A DNA stretch of 64,000 nucleotides from Trametes villosa (lineage: Eukaryota; Basidiomycota; Agaricomycetes; Polyporales; Polyporaceae). Each line of letters opens with the position of its first letter. The first letter of the stretch is position 1. The notes beneath the pieces are model-generated. The model was not told where the DNA came from, ran no database searches, and was given only the letters and a program-made list of their open reading frames with translations. Positions 22,093-32,999 of this stretch are shown piece after piece. The stretch is from assembly GCA_002964805.2 (NCBI GenBank), contig PUDQ02000001.1, forward strand, positions 4,798,001-4,862,000, read 5' to 3'. The translations under genes were made by a program, and so were the position numbers.

Positions 22093-23403
22093 ATGGACAA
22101 TTCACGCTGGATTCCATTGTCCACGCTCGCCCCCCCGGTCATCCCCGCCATGCCCGAGACCTTCATACCCCTCCCGTCCCTCCCATCGCCTCCCCCCGTC
22201 TTTCCGCCAGTACTCGGCATACACAGTTTGGCCGAGCAAACGGCCTCGGTGGCGGAGGACCCCCACCCCAACCGCCTCCTCGTCTCGGCTCCAGGTACGT
22301 TCTGCATCGCTTCTCGGACCGTTCTTCTGCTGATCATTTCTGTGGCCTTCTCTTATAGCGCCAAACCTCGCTAACACTCCCTACAAGATCGTACGCCTCG
22401 GCCAAGTGTACGTTCGCGCACCTCCGCCCGCCCGTCGCCTTCGTCGCGCTAACACCTTCCACAGCGTCTTGGTAGACGGTCTGCAGTACTTCGTCATCCG
22501 CCTCGACTTCGGATCCTCGCCCGGCGTCGTGAGTATCCCTCCCCCCGTCAGCTCCCCGCGCTCGCTCACCCTCCGCTTCGTCTTTCTTAGTTCCTCGCCA
22601 CGCTCTTCCGCGTCATGTTCCCCTTCCAGGCCATCCAGTACTTTCCCTGCGAGTGGCTCCCCTGGGACTTCCTCTCCCGCTACGGCATGGACGAGCTCAT
22701 TGCCGTCACCCCTCCCCGCGAAATGGAAACCACCGCCTTCACGGCCATCGAGCAGGTCCTTGTCTTCAACGACAAGACGATCTCCCTCCGCCCCTACTGG
22801 TCCCAGGTCCCCTTCCTTCGCGCCAACGTCCTGCTCTTGGTGGACGAGTACAGAAACCCCCCTGGCTGCACCATCCTGACCGTACGTCCACGTCGTCCAC
22901 GTCTCTCATTTATCATCGCCCGTGTTTGCTGACGTGCGACGCGGTTCATTCAGTACGGCGAGAAGTTCTGCCGCCGCCGCTGCATCTACCAGGGCATCTA
23001 CCGCCCCACCGCCGACAAGGTCCGCTTCTGCGGCCGCTGCAAGAGGTGGTTCCACCTCCGGTGTCTCTCTCATATCCCAGACGACGAGTTCATCCGTCGT
23101 CTCATCGAGGAGCGCGACTGGTCGCCCGGCCCCTCCATGGACGAGATGCTCTGGTGGGAGCTCATCATCTGCCCCATCCAACGTACCCCCGCCGTCGACC
23201 GCTGCGGGCGCATCTTCCCCTTCTCGCACGAGCACTTCCTGTGGCTCGCGCGGTCCTACCACGACCGTCAACGCAGCCCACCCCCGGAGGGAGTCTCCAC
23301 CTGGATGGAACGCTTGAACTTCCCCCACATTTCCATCGAGCTGCGTCGCTTTGCCCTCATGGCAGAGCGGTACTTTTGTCCGGTGTGCAAGGGATGCGTG
23401 TAG
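22093..23403 (+). CDS. BAH-like and split PHD-like protein (copy 3)
   Basis: Five exons, 22093-22294, 22359-22407, 22465-22528, 22591-22881 and 22954-23403, give 351 residues. The Pro-rich N terminus (1-67) is followed by a BAH-like region (KIVRLGQV, LQYFVIRLDFG, DKTISLRPYWSQVPFLRAN) and, in the last exon, C208-x3-C212, C228-x2-C231, H236, C239, then 104 residues, then C344-x2-C347. The insertion includes WWELIICPIQR and FLWLARSYHD, matching copy 2 closely. No signal peptide or membrane helix is present. I infer a nuclear zinc-binding protein. An alternative is that the last cysteine pair belongs to a separate small zinc site and that the first six ligands form an incomplete finger. Confidence 0.82.
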
Positions 23404-23563
23404 GGCGCGGTAGTGTTTGTATCGTACATACTCTTGTATATTTCACTACATCTTGTATATTCGGCTGCATCTTGTATCGACAATATAATAGACCTGTCGC
23501 ACGAACACCCTGTCGGAAAACACACTCGCACCACAAGCCACGCCTAAATCAGATCCGAACACA

Positions 23564-23647
23564 CCGGGCCAGCACACTTGTGCTGCCTCGGCATTGGGCG
23601 TCTTTTCGCCGGTCGGACACCGAGGCAGCACAAGTGTGCTGCCTCGG
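23564..23647. repeat. Hairpin array, cluster 7 (2 copies)
   Basis: Hairpins at 23564 and 23620, exactly 56 bp apart, lie ~160 bp beyond the stop of the 22093-23403 gene. A decayed third copy may lie near 23690. These are the last copies I can find; none was seen from 24 kb to the end of the window. Confidence 0.93.
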
Positions 23648-24224
23648 CATTGGGCGTCTACTCATCTGCGCAAGGCTTTGTTCGCGCAACTCCGAGACAG
23701 CAGTCTTGGGCATACTATAAGGGCATACATATTTACAATGTCTTCATATTTCGTGTTCTGTTTTCGAGTCTGTTGTCTGTCGTATCCGCTCACAGCAAAC
23801 TCAAGCAGGCTCGCACATATATGTTATATCATATTTATAAGTGCAGGGGTGTCCCACCGCGACTCCGCAGAGGGAGGCCGAAGCGCAGGCGCATTGCGAG
23901 CTAGGGGAGTGTTTAGACACGTTCAAAGAAATTGTATAAGTACTAGTACTGTAACTACACGGACTATACAGACTATGAAGGAAGGGGCGGCCTTGGGCGG
24001 CCGGAATACGCACTCTGCACCCCGAGGGGAGCACGGGAGACTCGTCCACCGGGGGATCGCGTCCACCGCGCCACCAGAACACCCTCCTCCCTCTGCCAGA
24101 ACAGCAGAAAGACATAGGGAGAGCGGCCGGAACCTCTGCGGGACCGTGCAAATCCATCACAAAGTGGCTGAGGCATCAGCAGGAGGCTGTGCAGCCACGG
24201 CGATCTTTGCCCGACCATCAGCGC
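23648..24224. other. Intergenic, right edge of the island
   Basis: An AT-richer stretch followed by the 3' flank of the helicase gene. No gene supported. Confidence 0.4.
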
Positions 24225-27200
24225 TTAACTTGCGTATGAGCGCTTAATCCTGTCCCTAGCCCTAGCCCACCTTACTTTAGGCCCTGTGTATGAGAAGCAC
24301 ACACCTGCACCCTTCGCGTAGTTCAGGTTCTTCTTCCAGTCCAAGAACACCCTGCCTCCAGCCACAGCCTCCATCGCCTCGCAGTCCAACACACCTCGCC
24401 CATGCTGCGCCACCAACTCCTTCTTCAGCATATGGCACACCGAGCAGTGTCCACTCAGCCTGTTCATCCCCTCCAGCACCCGCTCCACCAACGGTTGCAG
24501 CTTCGAGACGCGCTCGTCCTTCATGCGCTTCGAGATGTGTGATGCCTCCGCAAACGCTCGACCAGACCCTGCCTCCATGTTCACCAACGCAATCGACGTC
24601 GAAGGTGCACGCGCCCTGGTCGCTCCAACTTGGGGTGACAGCATGCTTTCTGAAATGAGTTGGGCAGGGGGAAGGGTAGGTGTCGCGTTCTGCCACTCTG
24701 CAGATGGGTTGGGGGAGAGGGAAGCGCAGTGCGGGCAGCGGAAGTCCAGCTGATTCACGTGGCAGAACGCACCACGTACGCCGTCTAGGAAGCTGCTAAT
24801 GACTTCGCGCCAGCACCGGTCCTTGGGCTTCTTCATCAGCACGTCCAGCTCTTGGCATCCAAGGTCCTTGTTAGCGCCATCGGAGGGAGACGGTTGGTCG
24901 ACAAGAAGGATGAAGTGGACGTCCGCTCGCCTGCCATCGCGTCCAGCACGCCCAGCCATCTGAAGCATGTCGACCAGTCCACGAGGCCTGCCAACGAACC
25001 AGACTTGACGGATGTGGGGGTAGTCATTGCCTGGGCCAAAGGCGTCCGTCGCAACCATGTGCCTGGCTGCACCTAGTCGCCACCGGGTGACCATCGCCTC
25101 GCGTTCCTGGTCCGTGAGCGCCTCGTCCGTGCTGCCGCGGTAGAAGTCGCACCCGAGCGCCTTGGCTACCATGTGCCCATTGTCGAGGCGGGTCACAAAC
25201 ACCAGGACACGGTCTGCGCTGCCCAGGGACTTGGAGGCCCTCAGGATGCTGATTTGTAGGCCAGATAGAACCTGCATAGTAATAAGCGTCAAACAACGGT
25301 TGTAAAGCCTGCACTTACCTCTTTGTTCAAATGGCTGAAGCGCTCTGGCAGGCGGAACCACAGCTCAGGGCGGTTAGACGACGCACGGATGATTTGTGTA
25401 TCTTCTTCCTTGGCGAGGCTGAAGTCCTTGTACATCCTGGCCACTGTGGTTGGTGCAATGGTGGCAGACAGCAGCACCAGCTGAGCAGCGTTAACTCGCA
25501 GCTCCTTCACCCGGCGCATGACATGGCGATAGTCAGCCTCCGTGATGACCAGGTGCGCTTCGTCAATGACATAGCGGTGGAGGGGAGTCTCAGCCCGCAT
25601 GGAAGCGACCGCCTGAGCCCAAGCGGTGGTAGAGGTGGCGTCGAGAGAGACAAGGACGATGGGCTTCTGACCGGTGATTTTAGCCTTGCCAGGCTGGAAG
25701 ACCTCGAAGGGGTACTGCAGCTCGTTCAGCCGGCGCTGCCAGTCGCTGAGCAGGGACTTGAGGGGGCAGAGGATGGCCGTGACCTTGAGCTGTTCCATGT
25801 GCGCGATCGTGGCAATGATGGTGCTCTTCCCTGAGCCAGTAGGAAGAATGACGATAAGGTCCTTCTTCCAGGCCAGCCCAGCCATCACCGCAAGCTTCTG
25901 GCCCTCGTTGGACCACTCAGCCTGCGGTTTGTGCAGCACAAGGCGCAGGGCACTTAGCGCATCGGCTTCTGTGGGCGGAGGGGCTAAAGAGCGGTCAGTT
26001 TAAGAGCTAGTCAAGTCATAGTTGGCTTACCTGGGGCAGGGGCGGGAGCAGGGGGTGGGGCAGCGACTGGAGGTGCAGCAGGGGCAGGGGCAGGCAGGGG
26101 AGGGGGATCGTAGTACATCCCTTCAGTGGGGTCTTCTACAGACCAAGTCAGATGCAAGTCACACAATGCAACAGAATATAAAGTGCTTACCAGGGCTTGC
26201 AGGGCGTGCTGGGGCTGGACCTGGTGCGGCAGGCTGGCCCAGGAAAGTCTTCAGCTCGTCAAACATCCCCCTCAACTCTTGCTTGGTCGAGGTGGATGTG
26301 TCTTGAATGCGCTGCTCGATTGCCACCAGCCTAGGCTCGATCTCGACCTTGACTGTTTGGATTGCAGCCTGCACCACAGCCCCCATGTCAATCCCTGGCT
26401 CACGAGCGCTGGGGAGACGGGCAGGGGCTGGCTTGAAGTTGGTGCGGCGCGCAGCAGCCAGGGAGAGGAGTTTGCCACCTAGCAGCGAATATAAGCACAC
26501 GTATTAGCGCAATAATTGAGCACTTACCTGGTACGAGGTGCAAAACATTGTGCCAAAGCACGGAGGTCTTGAGGAAGGGGCCGATGTAGTCTTCAGCCAT
26601 GCCAGTGTCCGCCCAGTTCGTGACCCCGTAGCGGTGGGTGTCTGTGCTGTGCGAGTGCCCAGCCTGCGCAGAGTCCACCGTCTCCTGGTCCTCCAGCCAC
26701 ATCTCCTCCAGGCCAGCGTGCTTGCGGCGGAGAGGGGTAGAGCACTGGCGCCATTTCTGGATGCCAAGCTCAATACCCAGGTGCTTGCCAGTCCAGCGCT
26801 TCATCTCGTTCGTGATGTCGTCCCCGATGAAGGCCCTGTCGTAGTTAACGAACAGGAAGTCCTGGTAGAGGGACTTGACCTTCTGGTTGCCAGGGAACAG
26901 CACACTGGCGCAGAGCTGGGCGAACGGACGGCAGATCGCCTCCTTGTAGATGAACACGGCTCCGAGCGCCGCATTCAGGGAGTGGGGAATGACGCGGTCA
27001 CGGCCAGAGGCAGCCCGCATCTTGTGGTACGTGCGCATGAGGACGACGTGGTCGCTGATGATGCGCAGGGCGCGCTGCATCCCGCCTGGCGTGTTGGCAG
27101 TGGGCATGGCGGTCAGCTCGGTCGTCCGGCCAGGGGCACCGCAGTTCATCTCTGCCTGGACAAGGCAGAGGAGGTTGAGGCGGGCAAAGGCGCTGAGCCA

Positions 27201-29572
27201 GGTGGAGAGGGCGACCGCGTTCCAGACCGGCTTGCCATCACGCACGCACATGATGTAGCGCTTGGCCAGGTCTGGGGTGCGCAGAACGTGGTCGGCTAGC
27301 TGGTCGAGGGGGCCAAGGGTGTCCGCGTTCACCCGGTCCGTGATGAGCGAGTAGCCCGCGACCGTGTTGCCCATCTCGTCCTTGAGCGCAGGGATGTCGA
27401 TGGCGAAGGGGTGGCCAAAGAGCAGGTCGTCCGTGAGCAGCTTGACCGTATCGTCCTCCAGCGCGCCCTGGCACTTGCGCAGTGTCTGCAGGCTGATCTC
27501 CTTGCCCATGAAGACCAGGCTGGTGAAGGACTTGTCGTCCTTCCACGCCATGTTGGGGTCGTTTTGGGTGTTCATGGTGATGGTGGACGCCCGGTGCTGC
27601 AGGGACTTGAGCGTGTGGAAGGTCGACTCGAGCCCCTTGGTGAACCAGACACGCAGCTCGCGTGCAGAGGCCGTGAGCGAGGGGTGGGCAGGGGTAGCGA
27701 GGCGGTTGTGGCACTCGCGGAGAAAGACCAAGCGCTGCACAGAGTTAGCATGAGTTGGACGCAGTTAGAGCAGCCACTTACCATGTCGTACGTCAGCTTG
27801 GCAAAGATGCCTGTTGCGTCCTCCGGCTTCTTCAGGCTGCCATCACGGTTGACCTGCGTGTGGATCACGAAGCGCAGGGTGGGGTCCGGGAAGAGATTGT
27901 CCGCGGAGGGAGTCCACTCGCGCGTCCACAGAGCGAGAAGAAGCTGGTGGACAGCCTCTTCTGCCTCCTCCGTGTCCCGGTCCAGGGCTACACGGAGGGT
28001 GGCCACCCGCTCCCTCACGTCAGCTGGCAGGTCGAGCTCAGCCTCCGCACGCAGCAGCAGGTAGAGCAGCTGCGTCACGAGGCGGGTGTACGCGCGCAGC
28101 GTGTCGTCGAGCTGGTGCTGCCCAAAGGGGTGGTGGTTGTAGTCGCTGCAGGGTGTTGGTTAGTTGGGAAAGGCTATAGGCAGTGTGGGACTTACTCCGT
28201 CATCGTTTCGGTGTGCAGGACTTGGAGGCACACCTCACTGGTGTGCGGGATAAGCTCATACGCGCCCGCGATGTAGTGGCGGACACAGGCGATGAGGGCA
28301 AAGAGGGGATCACCCTCCTTGGGCGGCTCGATCAGCCCCTGCATGCGCACCGGATCCTTGCCCTCGGTGTACTGCATCCAGCGGTGGTCAAGGTCGGCAG
28401 CAGGCAGCGGGGGGCGGGTGTCCAGCTCACGACGCAGGGAGGTGAGGTATTCGGCTGAGGCGGGGTGGAGTTGGGCCGCGCGGGGGGTGACAGGGAACCA
28501 GGAGCGGCTGCCAGGCGCTTGGGAGAGGCGCTGCATGTAGCTGCGCGGCAGGTCGGCAGGGGCGACGGTGTGCTGGTGCTCCCTTGACGCGTGCTCCACC
28601 ACGTGCTTGCTGTTCTGGAACAGGGTGGGGCAGAGGGGGCACACGTACCCATACACGCGCTGCAGGCCCTCAAACTCCACCACCGGATTGGCGGTAGAGA
28701 TTTCAGGCCAGCCAGTGCCAAGGCCCTCCTGCTCAACGATGGTGCTGAGCAGGGCCTTGTCGACCGACACCTGGCAGCCCTTGTGCTGGCGGGTGAGATG
28801 GATGGGGGCGTTGGAGGGGAGCACAACCGCCTGGCAGGCCATGCAGACCAGGGACTTGAGCCGGCGGTTGATAAGGAAGCCCCATGTAGCCAGGGTGCCA
28901 GCAGGGACGTCGTACAGCTATTAAATATTGTAAGCAATGAATAATGCATATTATCAAGCCAGCACTTACCTCTGATGGCTGGGCAAGCCCAAGGGGAGGA
29001 GCTAGGACAGCAGGGGGGTCCACAGACATTCTGGAGGTGTTGGAGGCCTGGCCAGGGCTCTGAACCACTGACATGGGCCTAGGGGAGTGGGGAGGAGTCT
29101 GGGGAGTGGAAGGCCTTGAAGGCTATATAATATTTGAGCTACCAGAATATTTGTATGAATATCTGACTTACAACAGGGGTGCCAGAGGCAGAAGGGACTT
29201 CAGGGATGGCAGGTAGCCCAGCAGCAGCAGCAGCACCAGGCATCTAAATTATTTGTTAGAAGATGGAGGGGCTGATTGATTATTTGAGCCTCATACCTGC
29301 CAGGTCACCTTGCCCCTCTTCTTGAGATGCTCAATAAGGGTGTGAAGGCTAGCCAGCCTTGCCTCACACAGCCTCCCCTCCTCATTGATGCATCTACAAA
29401 TAATTTTACCATCAGACCCCCTTTGAATAGGAATAAGGGGGCCTTCTCCAGTCAAGGGGTTGTGGGAAGAAGGTTGTTGATGAACAGAGAATATATAAGA
29501 TTTACAGCCCCTGAGGTGAGTGCTAATAGCACCCTTGTAGGGGCTGGTGCAGTGGGGGCAGGTCTGGGCCAT
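24225..29572 (-). CDS. RecQ-like DEAH helicase with OrsD-type zinc fingers
   Basis: About ten exons are read. The main ones are near 28195-28916, 27782-28147, 26527-27733, 25319-25983 and 24225-25271; the N-terminal exons are less sure. The N terminus has CPHC...HLRGC. Next come two C2H2-like units (VCMACQ...HLTRQH and YVCPLC...H...H) typical of the OrsD family, then a long helical region, a Pro/Ala-rich linker and a helicase core. The core looks intact: PTGSGKST (motif I), VIDEAH (II), LLSATI (III), VLVFVTRL (IV), ATDAFGPGNDYP (V) and QMAGRAGRDGR (VI). Fungal telomere-linked helicases share this combination and usually sit near chromosome ends. The C-terminal Cys/His region is present (CSVC...), but its last expected pair reads VCFSYTGP, so one cysteine may be lost. 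It could act in recombination at repeats or be a selfish subtelomeric gene. Confidence 0.8.
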
Positions 29573-29699
29573 TTTTTATATTTGTTGTGTGCAGGGTTAG
29601 ATGGTGGTGGTAGAAGGACAAGAGAGGTAAGATTAGAGTTCAATAGAAGCTTAGTCTGTATAGTAGCCAAATATAAGCAAATAAGTAACCACCTGGCTA

Positions 29700-30110
29700 A
29701 TGTCACAAACATGACAGGTGACGTGACAGACCCTGCCTGGCAGGCAGGGTCAGTCACAAGGGGGTGACGGTCCACAAGAATCTTGTGGACCGTCACTCGT
29801 CACAGGTCATGTGGCCTATGTCACGGGGGGTGACGGCCACAAGGATTTCTTGTGGCCGTCACTCTTTGTGACAGGGAGCACATGACCTGTGACTCACATC
29901 GGCCCTCGCTCGATCCTGGTCACAAGCTGTGACTCACATCGGCCCTCGCTCGATCCTGGTCACAAGCCGTGACTCACATCGGCCCTCGCTCGATCCTGGT
30001 CACAAGCCGTGACTCACATCGACCCTCGCTCTATTCTGGTCACGTCACTGGTAACAAGGGGGTGACATTTGAAAGGATTCCCTTCAAATGTCACCCCTCT
30101 GTGACAGGTG
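29700..30110. repeat. Hairpins with GTGAC/GTCAC ends and a 40-bp tandem repeat
   Basis: Three hairpins with different stems but shared GTGAC...GTCAC borders lie at about 29765-29794, 29830-29863 and 30060-30098. Between them are four head-to-tail 40-bp units starting near 29891, 29931, 29971 and 30011, each with CATCGGCCCTCGCTCGATC (the last diverged). They lie just upstream of the helicase start. Confidence 0.85.
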
Positions 30111-30179
30111 AGGGTGGAGGGTTGGCCCCTTGCTCGTGGCTGCTGTAGGCTAACGAGTGGACATAAAATTATGAGGGTG

Positions 30180-31160
30180 GGTGCGCTTCGAAGCCTGGTT
30201 GAAGGGCTATTTAATGAACCCTTGACCATGGCTAGTTGTCCAGGCCATTGAGCAGGGAATGCGGAATTACAGGGCTTGACCACAGCTTGACCATGCCTTG
30301 ACCATGCCTTGCTCGTGGCCATTGTAGGCTGAGTACTGGGCCGATAAATATGAATGTGGGTGCGTTTGGTAGCTCTAATATAGGGCTACAATATGAGACC
30401 TTGACCATGGGGGGTTTCCCAGGATGCCGTGGCACGAAAGCGAAATTACATGCCCTTGACCATAGCTTGACCACAGCTTGACCACAGCTTGACCATGGCT
30501 TGCTCATGGCCACTGCGGGCTGAGTACTGGGCCAATAATTATGAAAGTGGGTGCGTTTGGGTGCCCTGATATAGGGCTATAATATGAGACCTTGACCATG
30601 GGTAGTTGCCTGGGCCACTGGGGCAAAAATGCGAAGTCAAGGGCCTTGCTCATGCCTTGACCATGCCTTGACCACAGCTTGACCATGGCCACTGTAGCCT
30701 GAGTACTGGGCCAATTGCCATGAGACCGGATGCATTCTGGAGCCTCATTAGAGGGCTATAATATGGACCCTTGACCATGGGGGGTTTCCCAGGATTCTAT
30801 GGCAAAAATGCGAAATCAGAGCCTTGCTCATGGCTTGACCATGGCTTGACCACAGCTTGACCATGGCCACTGTGGGGTGAGTACTGGGTCTATTGCCATG
30901 AGACTAGGTGCATTTGAAAGCCTTATCATAGGGCTATAATATGAGCCCTTGACCATGGTGGGTTTTCCAGGGTGCTGTGGCAAAAAAGCGAAATTACATG
31001 CCCTTGACCATGGCTTGACCATAGCTTGACCATGGCTTGACCATGGCCACTGTGGCATGAGTTCTTGTCTGATTGACATGAAAGTGGGCGCGTTTTGAAG
31101 CCTCATTTGAGGGCTATAAGATGGACCCTTGACCATGGGGGGTTTCCCAGGGTCCTGGCT
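30180..31160. repeat. ~180-bp satellite, about six units
   Basis: A block that begins with TTGACCATGG and GGTTTCCCAGG-type sequence recurs at about 30223, 30401, 30591, 30771, 30951 and 31130, i.e. every 178-190 bp. A degenerate relative lies near 31616. Each unit also contains a run of CTTGACCATGG or CTTGACCACAG, a short internal repeat, and a GAGTACTGGGCC-type segment. No coding frame survives across units. Confidence 0.88.
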
Positions 31161-31739
31161 CACCAGACAAGACAGACAGGTCTGACCCACATGACACTTG
31201 CCAGGCAAGTGACAAATGGTGATGAATATTGTGCAGGGGTATGCATAAAGCATATATAAGCATGTCTGACATGGTTGGAAGACAGGAGTAGCCACTGAGC
31301 CAGCCAAATGGTCAAAAATGCGGTCAAAAACCCCATGGTCAAGCATGAGCAAGGCCACTGTGGCACGGGGACAGGGTGCACAGCCACATACTTATAACCG
31401 TTGGAAAGCCCTGCTTCTTAGCTACAGAATAGAGCCTTGCTCATCTCACAAATTGTCGCTAGTTCCCGAGTTATCGAGGTTGCAAGCAGCATACCGCATC
31501 TGGGCCAGACCTTGCTCGTTTCAATGAGCAAGGGTCTAGAGGCGCGAGGAGGGCAGCTATTGCCACGAAACAAAGTGGAGCACGTGGCCAAGAAGCAGGG
31601 CTACCTAACAAGCCCTTGACCATGGCATGTTTCCCAGGTCGTTGTCCCATAACGGACCAAACATTGACCTTGACCATGCAAACGAGCAAGCCAGATGCGC
31701 ATCTGGCCAGTGTTATATAGATAGGTATGCGGTTAGATT

Positions 31740-32160
31740 CACGTGATAAGGTAGGCGCTTCTTTAGCACGGTCTATGCAAACCGTGTGAACACAGAGAAG
31801 CGCCCTAAGTCCAGGCGTCTCTTTAATTAGACGCGCCTGCCCGTATGGGGCATAGACCAGAAGGGGAACCGTTCACGTACCTCCTTCTTTGGGTAAAAGG
31901 GATCATGTGAGCGATCAGCTGATCACTTACATAAGTAGTGCATCGTCATACGTATTACCTCGCCGGGCCGAGGTGTGTGACGACGGGCCGAGCTTTAGTA
32001 ATCAGACCTATGTCAATGGGAAAGTTCCCGTTGCCATCGGACCGGCATCAAAGATGCCGGATACTTCATGTAAGCGTTATCACGCATCACAGAGGCCGTA
32101 GTTCCGGCCGTGATGCCGGGTGAACTCTATCGGATGAACTGTACAGGACCTGATGAGACC
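31740..32160. repeat. Hairpin-rich block downstream of the satellite
   Basis: Many short inverted repeats are packed together: GGCGCTTCT...AGAAGCGCC, GATCAGCTGATC, GGAAAGTTCC and CCGGCATCAAAGATGCCGG. No protein is recognisable. It could be a structured non-coding element or an origin-like sequence. Confidence 0.55.
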
Positions 32161-32720
32161 CTATAAAGTCGAAACAGGGCGGGATGGAATGATCTCCATC
32201 CCCTGTCGTCCTAGTTCGACTACCACTCGTCGTCGTCGTCGCACACCTCGCTTCGCTCGGTGTGCTCCTCCTCTCTGACCCAGTATAGGCCGGCATCCAT
32301 GAGCAGTGGTCCTACTTACACTGGCACCTAGCAATGCTTGCTTGATATCTTCATAGCTAGAGGTGATATGAGCACGATTTCTGTTGCATCTTATAGCCAT
32401 GCTTCTAAGCTACCATAAACCACCTGGATGCCCAGTGGCATCCATGGTTTTGCACTCACTACAGCCCGGGCATCCATGGGTAGGGCACTTGGTTACACCG
32501 GCATCCGACGGATGCCGCTCAATACCTCACTAACCAGAGGCGGTATGAGCACGATTTTTGTTGCATTACGTAGCCCTGATCTGTAGCTATCCAAAACCCT
32601 CCGGATGCCCAGTGGCATCCACAGTGGTTGCCGAGATACAGGCCTAACAAGCGGTGGGCATCCACCGGGCATCCACCGGGCATCCGCCACTGACGTCAGT
32701 GTCCGGTATTATATAGATAG
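32161..32720. repeat. Two diverged ~170-bp repeats rich in GGCATCC
   Basis: Segments at about 32290-32440 and 32465-32630 align with each other (shared GGTATGAGCACGATTT and GATGCCCAGTGGCATCCA). GGCATCC and its complement appear many times, often as perfect hairpins such as CGGCATCCGACGGATGCCG. The block ends with three tandem copies of GGGCATCCACC-like sequence near 32660. Confidence 0.7.
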
Positions 32721-32999
32721 AGCTTCGCTTTCCCCTGTCCCTACCGTGTACCCATGCTGACATGTCCTGTAGTTAATCTATCCCTTTGTCTAGGTAGCTA
32801 CAGATCTTATCGTCCGCTCCCACAAACACTGAGTTAATCTATTCCTTTGTCTAGCCCTCCCGCTCGTGCTCGTAACCTCGCACCATTTGCCCTCCCGTTG
32901 CTGCTCGTCGTCCGACACCGCGCGCTTAGACGCCTAACAAGCGCCCGCGACCGCGAAACTTTACAGCCATCCCCATGACACTATAGAGACTACAGATCG
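32721..32999. other. Intergenic
   Basis: A short direct repeat (AGTTAATCTAT then CCTTTGTCTAG) occurs near 32772 and 32830. Nothing else was recognised. Confidence 0.4.

Noticed and set aside
29590..29605. Telomere repeat near the helicase
   Set aside because: A single GGGTTAG-like string only; no tandem TTAGGG or related array was found.
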